5,209 nt of DNA, taken from the NCBI GenBank assembly GCA_937871145.1, contig CALMXN010000227.1:1-5209 (forward strand), written 5' to 3'. Origin of the DNA: an uncultured Clostridia bacterium (GTDB lineage Bacteria > Bacillota > Clostridia > Oscillospirales > Ruminococcaceae). The notes below the pieces were generated by a model, which was not told where the DNA came from, did not search any database, and was given only the letters and a program-made list of their open reading frames with translations. A program made the translations under genes and the position numbers. This document shows, in pieces, positions 1 to 5,209 of the stretch (position 1 is the stretch's first letter; every line of letters starts with the position of its first letter).

Positions 1-18
1 CGTGTGCTCTTCCGATCT
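1..18 (+). other. Illumina TruSeq adapter remnant (not genomic)
   Basis: The first 18 bases, CGTGTGCTCTTCCGATCT, are identical to the 3' end of the Illumina TruSeq read-2 adapter, ending in the usual GATCT ligation end. Biological sequence starts at base 19. The adapter happens to keep the comEC reading frame open on the minus strand, so a translation running to the window edge would carry a false tail of about six residues (IGRAHT-like). Confidence 0.96.
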
Positions 19-1198
19 TAAGGTTTGCTATGGGAGAAATAATGGATACCTCATCAAATGACATCACAACAAACGGAAAAGTTACGATAGAGGCACATAT
101 CATTGTTATAAGTGCATTTGAAAGGCCTTTAGTTTTCCCCTTAAAGTCAAATGAACGAATAACATATGGAGCAAATACTGTTACTCCGAATGTTCCAGCC
201 AGTGATAATAATAAGGATGAATCACGGATAGCAAAAGGATCTGCTATTGTCAGTAACATTCCCGCTAATGCAATGGATGTGAGGCAATCAGCACGCCTTT
301 TCATAACACTACCAAGCATCAGCAAAGTGAACATTATGCCTGCTCTTATTACCGACACAGGCATACCAGTAAAGACCGTATAAGTAATTATTATTAATTC
401 AATTATACCAAAGCGGAGCCACTTATATATACACATTTTATTAAGGACAAGAAGTAATAACCCAGCCAAAATCATAAGATGGCTTCCTGAAACTGATATA
501 ATATGACCGATACCACTCCTAAAAAGATTTTTCTGCCTCGCTTCGCTTAAATAATCTGTATCACCACAAAGCATAGCACCGATAAAAGCGCCCTCATCCT
601 CAGGTAGAATTGTAGTAATACGGTTATAAATATATTCTCTGTATTGATTTATTTTCTTTCTGATAAAATTACTGTCATTTTGCGATACGACAAATGATTT
701 TACTTCATCAGACTGTAAAAATATATTTTTAGATTTATAATAGCTTTCTGCCGGAAAGGACAATGTATCCTCGGGCTTTATAAAAGAACCTGTTACATTA
801 ACAGAATCGTAAAGATTGCCGTCAACAGCATTTGTATAGACTATTACTGTTGTTTTTGTTTTATCATTTATTTTACCTTTAATCTGATAAGATGCTTTAT
901 TACCTTCATATATTTTAATATCTTCAATTACACCAGTTATCTCTATGCTTTTATTCTGATAGCTTAAAATCTTTTCATAAACTGCTTTTGTATAAATAAC
1001 ATAGCTTGATACAGCTATAGAAAAACAGATTGATATTAATAAAATTTCCTTTCTGTATTTTTTAAACATAAAGAAATAGAGAAGAGAAATTGCAATAACC
1101 CCAATAACAACTGCAATATTAATAATAGTAATAAAAAAAGATGCGAAAAACAGCCCAGCGATATAGGACAATCCCACATAAGCCATTTTCCGCACCAT
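19..1198 (-). CDS. comEC: ComEC/Rec2 family DNA-uptake channel protein, N-terminal 393 residues (3' end missing)
   Basis: ComEC is the inner-membrane channel that carries single-stranded DNA into the cytoplasm during natural transformation. The frame is open from an ATG at 1198 to the contig end with no stop. An AGGTGA ribosome binding site lies 5 bases upstream of the ATG (1204-1209). Residues 1-70 hold two or three hydrophobic segments. Residues about 80-170 are a soluble stretch that fits the DUF4131/OB-fold region (IEITGVIEDI near residue 85). From about residue 200 comes the Competence domain: GDTDYLSE (212-219), HIISVSGSHLMIL (232-244; most ComEC proteins have SGLHV here), PVSVIRAGIMF (280-290), DPFAIRDSSLLLSLAG (320-335) and SIISPIANL (385-393), among several membrane segments. 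Full-length members are usually much longer, and many carry a C-terminal metallo-beta-lactamase domain; nothing can be said about that here. The gene starts 24 bases after the Apt-like gene and looks like the last visible gene of the operon. The family call is firm. Whether the organism is transformable is unknown. Confidence 0.92.
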
Positions 1199-1222
1199 TT
1201 TATTCACCTATTTTCATTCTGT

Positions 1223-1762
1223 CTATTTGAAAAACAAAGGTAGCTTTTCAAGAAAAATTATGTCAGTTCTGTCAGCAGCTTCGCCCTCAGCAAGCACTGC
1301 ACTTTTTGCGATTATATCTGCACCAGCCTCGTTCAAAAGCTTTTCAACAGCAACAAGAGATTCACCAGTGCTGATAACATCATCAACGATAACTGTTTTC
1401 TTACCCTTCAGGTAATTAGCTTCTTCCCTGTCAAGATATAATGTCTGTGTGCCTGCAGTTGTAATTGAATGAACATTTATACTGATTGGATCACGCATAT
1501 ATGCCTTAACAGATTTTCTTGCTACTAAATATTTTATACCAAGCTGTTTTGCCATTTCGTAAGCAAGAGGTATTCCTTTTGATTCTGCTGTTACGATTAC
1601 ATCACATTTTGGAATTTTCTTAATAAGCTCCTCTGCACATCTTACGGTAAGTTCACAATCGGAAAACATTACAAATGCTGCAATATCAAGCTTGTCGTTT
1701 ATCGGACAAATTGGTAGCTCACGTGTCAGACCTGCTACTTTTAAAGTATAGTACTTTTCCAT
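1223..1762 (-). CDS. apt: Apt-like phosphoribosyltransferase (probable adenine phosphoribosyltransferase)
   Basis: This is a type I phosphoribosyltransferase of the Apt/Xpt family. The expected reaction is base + PRPP to nucleoside monophosphate + pyrophosphate, in the cytoplasm. The PRPP-binding loop VIVDDVISTGES lies at residues 124-135, ESKGIPLAYEMA (60-71) fits the pyrophosphate-loop region, and ARKSVK (81-86) matches the VRK-type segment of Apt. The 179 residues are normal for Apt. The substrate is less certain: where classical Apt has a Tyr-Gly...Asp...Glu-Ile segment, this protein has SITTAGTQTLYL (99-110), as in a clostridial subfamily I recall as Apt-like. The frame extends to a TTG at 1780, but a ribosome binding site (AAAGG, 1773-1777) sits inside that extension 10 bases before the ATG at 1762. 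The protein then begins MEKYYTLK, so I chose that ATG; an ATG at 1768 is possible but only 4 bases from the site. The gene starts 27 bases after the HIT gene ends and stops 24 bases before comEC. Confidence 0.85.
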   Translation of the reverse strand: MEKYYTLKVAGLTRELPICPINDKLDIAAFVMFSDCELTVRCAEELIKKIPKCDVIVTAESKGIPLAYEMAKQLGIKYLVARKSVKAYMRDPISINVHSITTAGTQTLYLDREEANYLKGKKTVIVDDVISTGESLVAVEKLLNEAGADIIAKSAVLAEGEAADRTDIIFLEKLPLFFK

Positions 1763-1772
1763 ATACATAGAA

Positions 1773-1777
1773 CCTTT
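1773..1777 (-). promoter_or_regulatory. Ribosome binding site that decides the start of the Apt-like gene
   Basis: AAAGG on the minus strand, 10 bases before the ATG at 1762 and 4 bases before the ATG at 1768. It lies inside the longer TTG-initiated frame (1780), which argues against that TTG being the start. Confidence 0.7.
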
Positions 1778-1789
1778 CAATTTTAATTA

Positions 1790-2128
1790 TTAACCTGCTG
1801 GCCACTCAAGTTTTCTGCCTGCAAGTAAGTGAAAATGAATATGAAATACTGTCTGTCCAGCCATCTCTCCGCAATTGTTAACAATTCTGAAGCCGTCTTC
1901 AAGCTTTAAATCCTTAGCAAGCTTTGCTACAACCTCATAAATATGAGCAATAATATGTGAATTTTCAGGTGTGATTTCCTTTGCCGAAGAAATATGCTCT
2001 TTTGGAATTATAAGATAGTGAATTGGAGCAGCAGGAGCAATATCCTCAAAAACATACACAATGTCATCCTCGTATATTTTCTTACTTGGAAGTTCACCAT
2101 TGATTATCTTACAGAAAATGCAGTCCAT
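1790..2128 (-). CDS. hinT: Histidine triad (HIT/HinT family) nucleotide-binding hydrolase
   Basis: A complete 112-residue HinT-type protein, the usual length for the branch. HinT enzymes hydrolyse purine nucleoside phosphoramidates and aminoacyl-adenylates to release AMP, using a histidine triad with a covalent nucleotide intermediate. The triad is visible as HIHFH (His96, His98, His100), preceded by GQTVF and followed by LLAGRKLEWPAG, the typical C-terminus. The N-terminal CIFCKIINGELPS (residues 3-15) has the Cys-x2-Cys pair that binds structural zinc in many bacterial HinTs. APAAPIHYLIIPKEHI (31-46) is the conserved central strand. The gene starts one base after the alaS stop, and its ribosome binding site GAGGTGA (2135-2141) lies within the last alaS codons, so translation is probably coupled. 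The family is secure; the physiological substrate is inferred. Confidence 0.95.
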   Translation of the reverse strand: MDCIFCKIINGELPSKKIYEDDIVYVFEDIAPAAPIHYLIIPKEHISSAKEITPENSHIIAHIYEVVAKLAKDLKLEDGFRIVNNCGEMAGQTVFHIHFHLLAGRKLEWPAG

Positions 2129-2129
2129 T

Positions 2130-4775
2130 TTATTTCACCTCAATAAATTCATCTATGATTTCAGGTAGTATAGAAAGTGCTTCGTCTATTTTAAATTTAT
2201 CACCAATTCCAGCCATTGCACTGTCAGGACGTCCGCCACCTTTACCGTGTGTGATAGCAGAAACTCTTTGCGCGATTTTTCCTGCGTGAGCGCCCATTGC
2301 AACAGCTTCCTTACCACAGGATACCACAAAGTTCCCTGAATCACCGTTTACACCAGCAAATACAGCGATCATTCTTGGTGCTTTTTCACGTACCCTGTCG
2401 CCCATTTTTCTCAATACATCTGTCTTGACGGGATTGAATAATGCTGAAATTACCTTTACGCCGTTAACCTCAATAGCATTATCAAACAAGCTGTCAACCT
2501 TTGCATTTGCCATTTCGTCATTTAATTCTGTAATCTGTTTTTCAAGTTCTTTTACTTCATTCATAACAGAATGACATTTTGAAACAAGCTCATGAGTATT
2601 AGCAAGTTTTAATACTGCTGCTGCTTCGTTGATTGTTTCGGCATTTGAATTAATAAGCTCAAGTACTCCAGTTCCTGTTACCGCTTCAATACGTCTTACA
2701 CCTGCTGCTACTGAACTTTCTGATATAATCTTGAAAAGTCCAAGCTTTGAAGTATTGTCAGCATGAGTACCTCCACAGAATTCAATAGAAGCACTATTGA
2801 CGTTAACAACTCTTACAACATCACCGTATTTCTCGCCGAACAATGCCATTGCGCCGAGCTTTTTAGCCTCATTTATAGGCATTTCGTTCGTTATTACATC
2901 AAGTGCTGAAAGAATCTTTTCATTTACCAATGCTTCAACCTTTGCAATTTCTTCTGTTGTCATTGCAGAGAAGTGATTGAAGTCAAAACGGCAACGTGAT
3001 GAATTAACAAGCTGACCAGCCTGATGAACATGGTCACCAAGCACCTCACGAAGTGAAGCCTGCAACAAGTGAGCGGCTGTGTGATTTCTCATAATTGCTT
3101 TTCTGTTAGTTTTATCAACTTTAGCAAGAATATTATCATTCAATGAAAAACTACCAGCATCTACTGCACCGATATGAATAAACTGACCGCCAGAAGTCTT
3201 TTTCGTATCACTGACAATAAACTTACTTTCACCTATTATAATAATTCCCTTGTCGCCGACCTGTCCGCCACTTTCAGCGTAGAAAGGTGTACTGTCAAGA
3301 ATAATTATTGCGTCATTACCTTCGGATGCCTCATTGACTGGAATTCCATCAATAAAAATTCCTGTGATTTTTGCATCTTCTCCTAAAATCTTATATCCGT
3401 CAAATACTGTTGGTGCAATGTCAAGGTTACCCATTGAATCGTCGCTCCAGGATGAACCGACCTTTGAGCTTCTGTCCTGTCTTGCAGTATCCTTCTGAAG
3501 CTGAAGAAGTTCATCGAATCTTTCCTTGTCAACCTCAATACCTTTTTCAGAGGCAATTTCAATAGTGAGGTCGAGTGGGAAGCCAAAAGTATCATTAAGT
3601 TTGAATGCATCGTCACCTGAAAGAATATTATTGCAATCTTTTGATACAATTTCAGCCAGCATTGCATTGAGAAGGTCAATTCCCTTATCAATTGTTTTTG
3701 CGAAATTCTCTTCTTCGATTCTGATAACTTTCTTTATATACTCACGCTTTTCATCAAGTTCAGGATATGCGCCCATATTTTCGTCAATTACAGTATCACA
3801 AACCTTAAATAAGAACGGTTCATTGATACCAAGAAGTCTTCCGTGTCTTGCCGCTCTTCTGAGAAGTCTTCTTAAAACATATCCGCGTCCGACGTTTGAA
3901 GGGAGAACACCGTCGCCAACCATAAATGTAGTACTTCTGATATGGTCAGTTATAACACGAAGAGAAACGTCTGTCTTTTCATCCTTCTTATATTCAACAC
4001 CAGCAAAAGACATAACCTTTTTCATTATCTTCGGTACTGTATCAACTTCAAAAAGATTTCCCACGTCCTGCATAGCACAAGCAAGTCTTTCGAGTCCCAT
4101 ACCTGTATCAATGTTCTTATTCTTCATTTCAGCATAATTGCCGTTTCCATCACTGTCGAACTGAGAAAATACAAGGTTCCATATTTCTATAACTCTATCG
4201 CAGTCACTTGCCTGTTCAAAATTTTCGAAAGGACCGTACTTTTCACCTCTGTCAAAGTGAATTTCTGAACAAGGGCCACAAGGACCGGAACCGTGCTCCC
4301 AGAAGTTATCAGCCTTACCAAGACGGATAATTCTTTCGTGAGGTATTCCAATCATATTTTCCCAAAGCTGCTCAGCCTCATCGTCATCTTCATATATTGT
4401 TATCCATAGTTTGTCTGCCGGAATTTCAAGAGTTTTAGTCAGAAACTCCCATCCCCAAGCAATAGCTTCCTTCTTGAAGTAATCACCGAATGAGAAGTTA
4501 CCAAGCATCTCAAAATAAGTCCCGTGACGAGCTGTATGACCAACTCTCTCAATATCAGGAGTTCTGATACATTTCTGACAGGTTGTTACTCTGACATTCG
4601 GAGGAGTTTCAGTTCCTAAAAAGAATTTTTTTAATGGTGCCATACCTGAATTGATTAAAAGCAGGCTGTTATCGCCCTGTGGCACTAATGGAAAGCTGTT
4701 AAGTCGTGTATGACCTTTGCTTTCAAAGAAAGAAAGATATTTTTCTCTAAGTTCGTTTAAGCCAGTCCACTGCAT
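2130..4775 (-). CDS. alaS: Alanyl-tRNA synthetase (AlaRS)
   Basis: Cytoplasmic class II synthetase that attaches alanine to tRNA-Ala and hydrolyses mischarged Ser- and Gly-tRNA-Ala. From the ATG at 4775 it has 881 residues, the usual full length. The catalytic core includes INSGMAPLK (41-49), class II motif 2 in RHGTYFEMLGNFSFG (83-97), GSGPCGPCSEIHFD (162-175) and motif 3 DTGMGLERLA (223-232). The tRNA-recognition region contains GRGYVLRRLLRRAARHG (296-312). The editing domain keeps all four zinc ligands: HTAAH (His565, His569) and CGGTH (Cys667, His671). A charged helical, probably coiled-coil stretch (about 720-760) leads to the C-terminal DHHA1-type domain with GKGGGRPDSAMAG (844-856). 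The frame continues upstream to 4889, but those 38 extra codons lie over the T-box terminator and antiterminator. AAAGGGG (4784-4790) sits 8 bases before the ATG at 4775, and MQWTGLNELREKY is the normal AlaRS N-terminus. First gene of the operon; expression is controlled by the T-box leader. Confidence 0.98.
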   Translation of the reverse strand: MQWTGLNELREKYLSFFESKGHTRLNSFPLVPQGDNSLLLINSGMAPLKKFFLGTETPPNVRVTTCQKCIRTPDIERVGHTARHGTYFEMLGNFSFGDYFKKEAIAWGWEFLTKTLEIPADKLWITIYEDDDEAEQLWENMIGIPHERIIRLGKADNFWEHGSGPCGPCSEIHFDRGEKYGPFENFEQASDCDRVIEIWNLVFSQFDSDGNGNYAEMKNKNIDTGMGLERLACAMQDVGNLFEVDTVPKIMKKVMSFAGVEYKKDEKTDVSLRVITDHIRSTTFMVGDGVLPSNVGRGYVLRRLLRRAARHGRLLGINEPFLFKVCDTVIDENMGAYPELDEKREYIKKVIRIEEENFAKTIDKGIDLLNAMLAEIVSKDCNNILSGDDAFKLNDTFGFPLDLTIEIASEKGIEVDKERFDELLQLQKDTARQDRSSKVGSSWSDDSMGNLDIAPTVFDGYKILGEDAKITGIFIDGIPVNEASEGNDAIIILDSTPFYAESGGQVGDKGIIIIGESKFIVSDTKKTSGGQFIHIGAVDAGSFSLNDNILAKVDKTNRKAIMRNHTAAHLLQASLREVLGDHVHQAGQLVNSSRCRFDFNHFSAMTTEEIAKVEALVNEKILSALDVITNEMPINEAKKLGAMALFGEKYGDVVRVVNVNSASIEFCGGTHADNTSKLGLFKIISESSVAAGVRRIEAVTGTGVLELINSNAETINEAAAVLKLANTHELVSKCHSVMNEVKELEKQITELNDEMANAKVDSLFDNAIEVNGVKVISALFNPVKTDVLRKMGDRVREKAPRMIAVFAGVNGDSGNFVVSCGKEAVAMGAHAGKIAQRVSAITHGKGGGRPDSAMAGIGDKFKIDEALSILPEIIDEFIEVK
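2135..2141 (-). promoter_or_regulatory. hinT ribosome binding site embedded in the end of alaS
   Basis: GAGGTGA on the minus strand, 6 bases before the ATG at 2128. It is made by the alaS codons GAG GTG AAA (Glu-Val-Lys), immediately before the alaS stop TAA at 2130-2132. This arrangement favours reinitiation by ribosomes finishing alaS. Confidence 0.8.
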
Positions 4776-4783
4776 AAGTTGAT

Positions 4784-4790
4784 CCCCTTT
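4784..4790 (-). promoter_or_regulatory. alaS ribosome binding site (fixes the start codon)
   Basis: AAAGGGG on the minus strand, 8 bases before the ATG at 4775. It lies downstream of the T-box terminator, so it is transcribed only on readthrough. It supports the 881-residue AlaRS over the 919-residue extended frame. Confidence 0.9.
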
Positions 4791-4812
4791 ATATTCATTA
4801 ATTTTTAACATC

Positions 4813-4842
4813 AAAAAAGCTCCGCCCGCATTGGGACGAAGC
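4813..4842 (-). terminator. T-box intrinsic terminator upstream of alaS
   Basis: On the minus strand GCTTCGTCC pairs with GGGCGGAGC (9 bp, three of them G-T wobbles) around a 6-base loop CAATGC. Six T residues follow directly (4813-4818). The 5' arm shares TTCGTCC with the 3' side of the antiterminator, so the two structures exclude each other. It should form when tRNA-Ala is charged and stop transcription before alaS. Confidence 0.92.
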
Positions 4843-4860
4843 ATTCGTGGTACCACCCAA
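4831..4860 (-). promoter_or_regulatory. T-box antiterminator with tRNA acceptor-binding bulge
   Basis: The conserved T-box sequence GGGTGGTACCACG is present. It folds as helix A1 TTGGG/CCCAA (5 bp), a 7-base bulge TGGTACC, helix A2 ACGAA/TTCGT (5 bp) and loop TGC. In T-boxes the bulge 5'-TGGN pairs with the free NCCA end of uncharged tRNA. Here N is T, which fits the A discriminator base usual for tRNA-Ala. Pairings were found by eye. Confidence 0.93.
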
Positions 4861-4863
4861 ATT

Positions 4864-4886
4864 GCGATAATATCAGATACCATCGC
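4864..4886 (-). promoter_or_regulatory. T-box Stem III hairpin
   Basis: GCGATGGTA pairs with TATTATCGC over 9 bp (two G-T pairs) around loop TCTGA. It ends 3 bases before the antiterminator, which is the normal place for Stem III, the stem thought to stack with the antiterminator. Confidence 0.82.
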
Positions 4887-4892
4887 CACTTA

Positions 4893-4916
4893 TATTCCTT
4901 TAACGCAGGATTACGT
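4893..4916 (-). repeat. Imperfect direct repeat in the T-box leader, downstream copy
   Basis: On the minus strand this reads ACGTAAT, CCT, GCGTTAAAGGAATA, just after Stem I and before Stem III, the place of the Stem II or Stem IIA/B elements. It includes a local hairpin TAACG/CGTTA (starting one base outside the repeat) with loop TAATCCTG. Sister copy at 5012-5037. Confidence 0.5.
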
Positions 4917-4944
4917 TATGACTCATCGCCATAAAGCTCAAGGT

Positions 4945-4947
4945 GGC
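4945..4947 (-). promoter_or_regulatory. T-box specifier codon GCC (alanine)
   Basis: In the 3' side of the Stem I internal loop the RNA reads GGA-GCC-ACCTTGAGC. The triplet GCC is followed by the purine usual after specifiers and then CCTTGAG, a common downstream context. GCC is an alanine codon and matches the downstream alaS. Neighbouring registers would give GGA (Gly) or AGC (Ser), which do not fit the operon. Confidence 0.85.
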
Positions 4948-5011
4948 TCCTGAAATCTGACACAAAAGCTTTCACCAACCGCTTTCTCTCTGTGCTGCCA
5001 AAAGAACAGTT

Positions 5012-5037
5012 TATCCCTTCAACGCCTGATATTACGT
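5012..5037 (-). repeat. Imperfect direct repeat in the T-box leader, upstream copy
   Basis: On the minus strand this reads ACGTAAT, then a 5-base variable part, then GCGTTGAAGGGATA. It matches the copy at 4893-4916 except for the variable part (5 against 3 bases) and two A/G differences. It lies at the transcript 5' end, just before Stem I. Either common folding needs or a small duplication could explain it. Confidence 0.5.
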
Positions 5038-5042
5038 AATTA

Positions 5043-5070
5043 ATTATAACAAATCACAACAATATGTCAA
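5043..5070 (-). promoter_or_regulatory. Sigma-70-type promoter of the alaS operon
   Basis: Perfect consensus -35 TTGACA (5065-5070) and -10 TATAAT (5043-5048), 16 bases apart, with an A/T-rich stretch before the -35. Transcription should start near 5036, so the RNA begins just before T-box Stem I. A perfect 10-base palindrome ATTACGTAAT (5031-5040) covers the predicted start. Confidence 0.92.
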
Positions 5071-5104
5071 GTATTTTTAATTATATCGTCTTTATTATTG
5101 ATAA

Positions 5105-5209
5105 TTATCTGTCATTAATTCCAACAGAATCTTTAAATGTTACTTTTGAGGTTTCCTCTGAACCTACAAGATATTCAAATTCAGAGATCGAGTCGGCTGA
5201 GCTGGGCGG
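5105..5209 (-). CDS. C-terminal end of an unidentified protein (5' end beyond the contig)
   Basis: A frame open from the window edge to a TAA at 5105-5107, giving 34 residues. The trustworthy part reads SISEFEYLVGSEETSKVTF and continues to KDSVGINDR. It is acidic and soluble-looking with no motif I recognise. Codon use (GAA, GTA, AAA, ACA) resembles that of the neighbouring genes, and the stop lies about 35 bases before the -35 of the alaS promoter, so a gene ending here on the same strand is plausible. The first eight residues (PPSSADSI) come from a GC-rich tail that may be artefact. With only 34 codons it could also be a chance frame. Confidence 0.45.
   Translation of the reverse strand, partial: PPSSADSISEFEYLVGSEETSKVTFKDSVGINDR
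5185..5209. other. GC-rich contig end, possibly artefactual
   Basis: The last 25 bases start with AGATCG, the first six bases of the Illumina adapter read-through sequence, and are then strongly GC-rich (17 of 25 bases are G or C) next to an AT-rich flank. The rest does not match the standard adapter continuation (GAAGAGC), so the identity is unproven. It could be erroneous adapter or chimeric sequence. Confidence 0.4.

Larger units (their letters stand above)
4813..5036 (-). promoter_or_regulatory. tRNA-Ala-responsive T-box riboswitch leader of the alaS operon
   Basis: A leader of about 224 bases between promoter and alaS with all the main T-box parts in order. Stem I has a probable base ATAAA/TTTAT plus GTTC/GAGC, the AGAGAG box (4986-4991), a distal hairpin AAAGC/GCTTT with loop GGTTGGTGAAA, and specifier GCC. 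A linker region has a small TAACG/CGTTA hairpin where Stem II elements are expected. Then come Stem III, the antiterminator and the terminator. In this class, uncharged cognate tRNA binds the specifier through its anticodon and the antiterminator bulge through its CCA end, giving readthrough. Charged tRNA permits termination. Transcriptional control of alaS by alanine starvation follows from the family. The left limit is the end of the terminator T-run and the right limit is the predicted transcription start. Confidence 0.95.

Noticed and set aside
30..383. Plus-strand open frame of 117 codons near the left end
   Set aside because: It is antisense to the ComEC Competence domain, whose minus-strand frame is open for 393 codons with clear family motifs.
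19..1198. comEC considered as a pseudogene or natural truncation
   Set aside because: The frame has no internal stop or frameshift, and it ends exactly at adapter sequence, so the loss is technical.
1227..1415. Plus-strand 62-codon frame opposite the Apt-like gene
   Set aside because: Antisense to the PRPP-loop coding region of a well-supported gene.
3383..3691. Minus-strand 102-codon frame inside alaS
   Set aside because: Out of frame with AlaRS in a region where the AlaRS frame is intact and conserved, with no independent support.
3526..4137. Plus-strand open frame of 203 codons opposite alaS
   Set aside because: It lies wholly antisense to the conserved AlaRS catalytic region and is Ser/Ile/Leu-rich, as expected of the complement of a real gene. 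No family resemblance and no convincing ribosome binding site.
3942..4268. Plus-strand 108-codon frame opposite alaS
   Set aside because: Shadow of the AlaRS coding strand with biased Phe/Ile/Asn composition and no recognisable domain.
5078..5107. Inverted repeat TAATTAT / ATAATTA after the stop of the upstream partial gene, considered as a terminator
   Set aside because: The stem is only A/T pairs over a 16-base loop and no T-run follows on the transcribed strand. Chance pairing in AT-rich sequence is enough to explain it.

Overview
The window looks like one short-read contig from an AT-rich Gram-positive bacterium of the Firmicutes/Clostridia type. The evidence is the AlaRS sequence style, a tRNA-sensing T-box leader, strong AGGTGA and AAAGGGG ribosome binding sites, a sigma-70-type promoter, and an Apt-like subfamily that I associate with clostridia and Ruminococcus-like genomes. 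The genus-level placement is from memory and uncertain. The first 18 bases are Illumina TruSeq adapter, so the left end is an assembly end and not genome sequence.

Every gene is on the minus strand, so the layout reads from right to left. At the right edge (5105-5209) is the last 34 codons of an unidentified gene, with a suspiciously GC-rich final 25 bases. Next comes a consensus promoter (TTGACA / TATAAT, 5043-5070), then a well-formed T-box leader (about 4813-5036). Its elements are the AGAGAG box, a GCC alanine specifier, a 9-bp Stem III, a TTGGG/CCCAA antiterminator carrying the TGGT bulge, and a competing intrinsic terminator. Downstream are alaS (alanyl-tRNA synthetase, 881 aa from the start chosen here), a HinT-type histidine-triad protein (112 aa), an Apt-family phosphoribosyltransferase (179 aa) and the N-terminal 393 residues of ComEC, the DNA-uptake channel, cut by the adapter. 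The gaps between genes are 1, 27 and 24 bases, with no visible terminator or promoter between them, so a single transcript is likely.

Uncharged tRNA-Ala should pair with the specifier and the antiterminator bulge and let transcription run into alaS. If the four genes are cotranscribed, the HIT hydrolase, the purine-salvage-type transferase and comEC would also respond to alanine-tRNA charging. The alaS-hinT pairing makes biochemical sense, because HinT proteins can hydrolyse aminoacyl-adenylates of the kind made by tRNA synthetases. The link to comEC may be no more than cotranscription.

I see no previously undescribed system, CRISPR array, mobile element or tRNA/rRNA gene. The points most worth a second look are T-box control reaching comEC, an imperfect repeat flanking Stem I of the leader, two start-codon corrections (alaS and the Apt-like gene), and the artefacts at the two contig ends.
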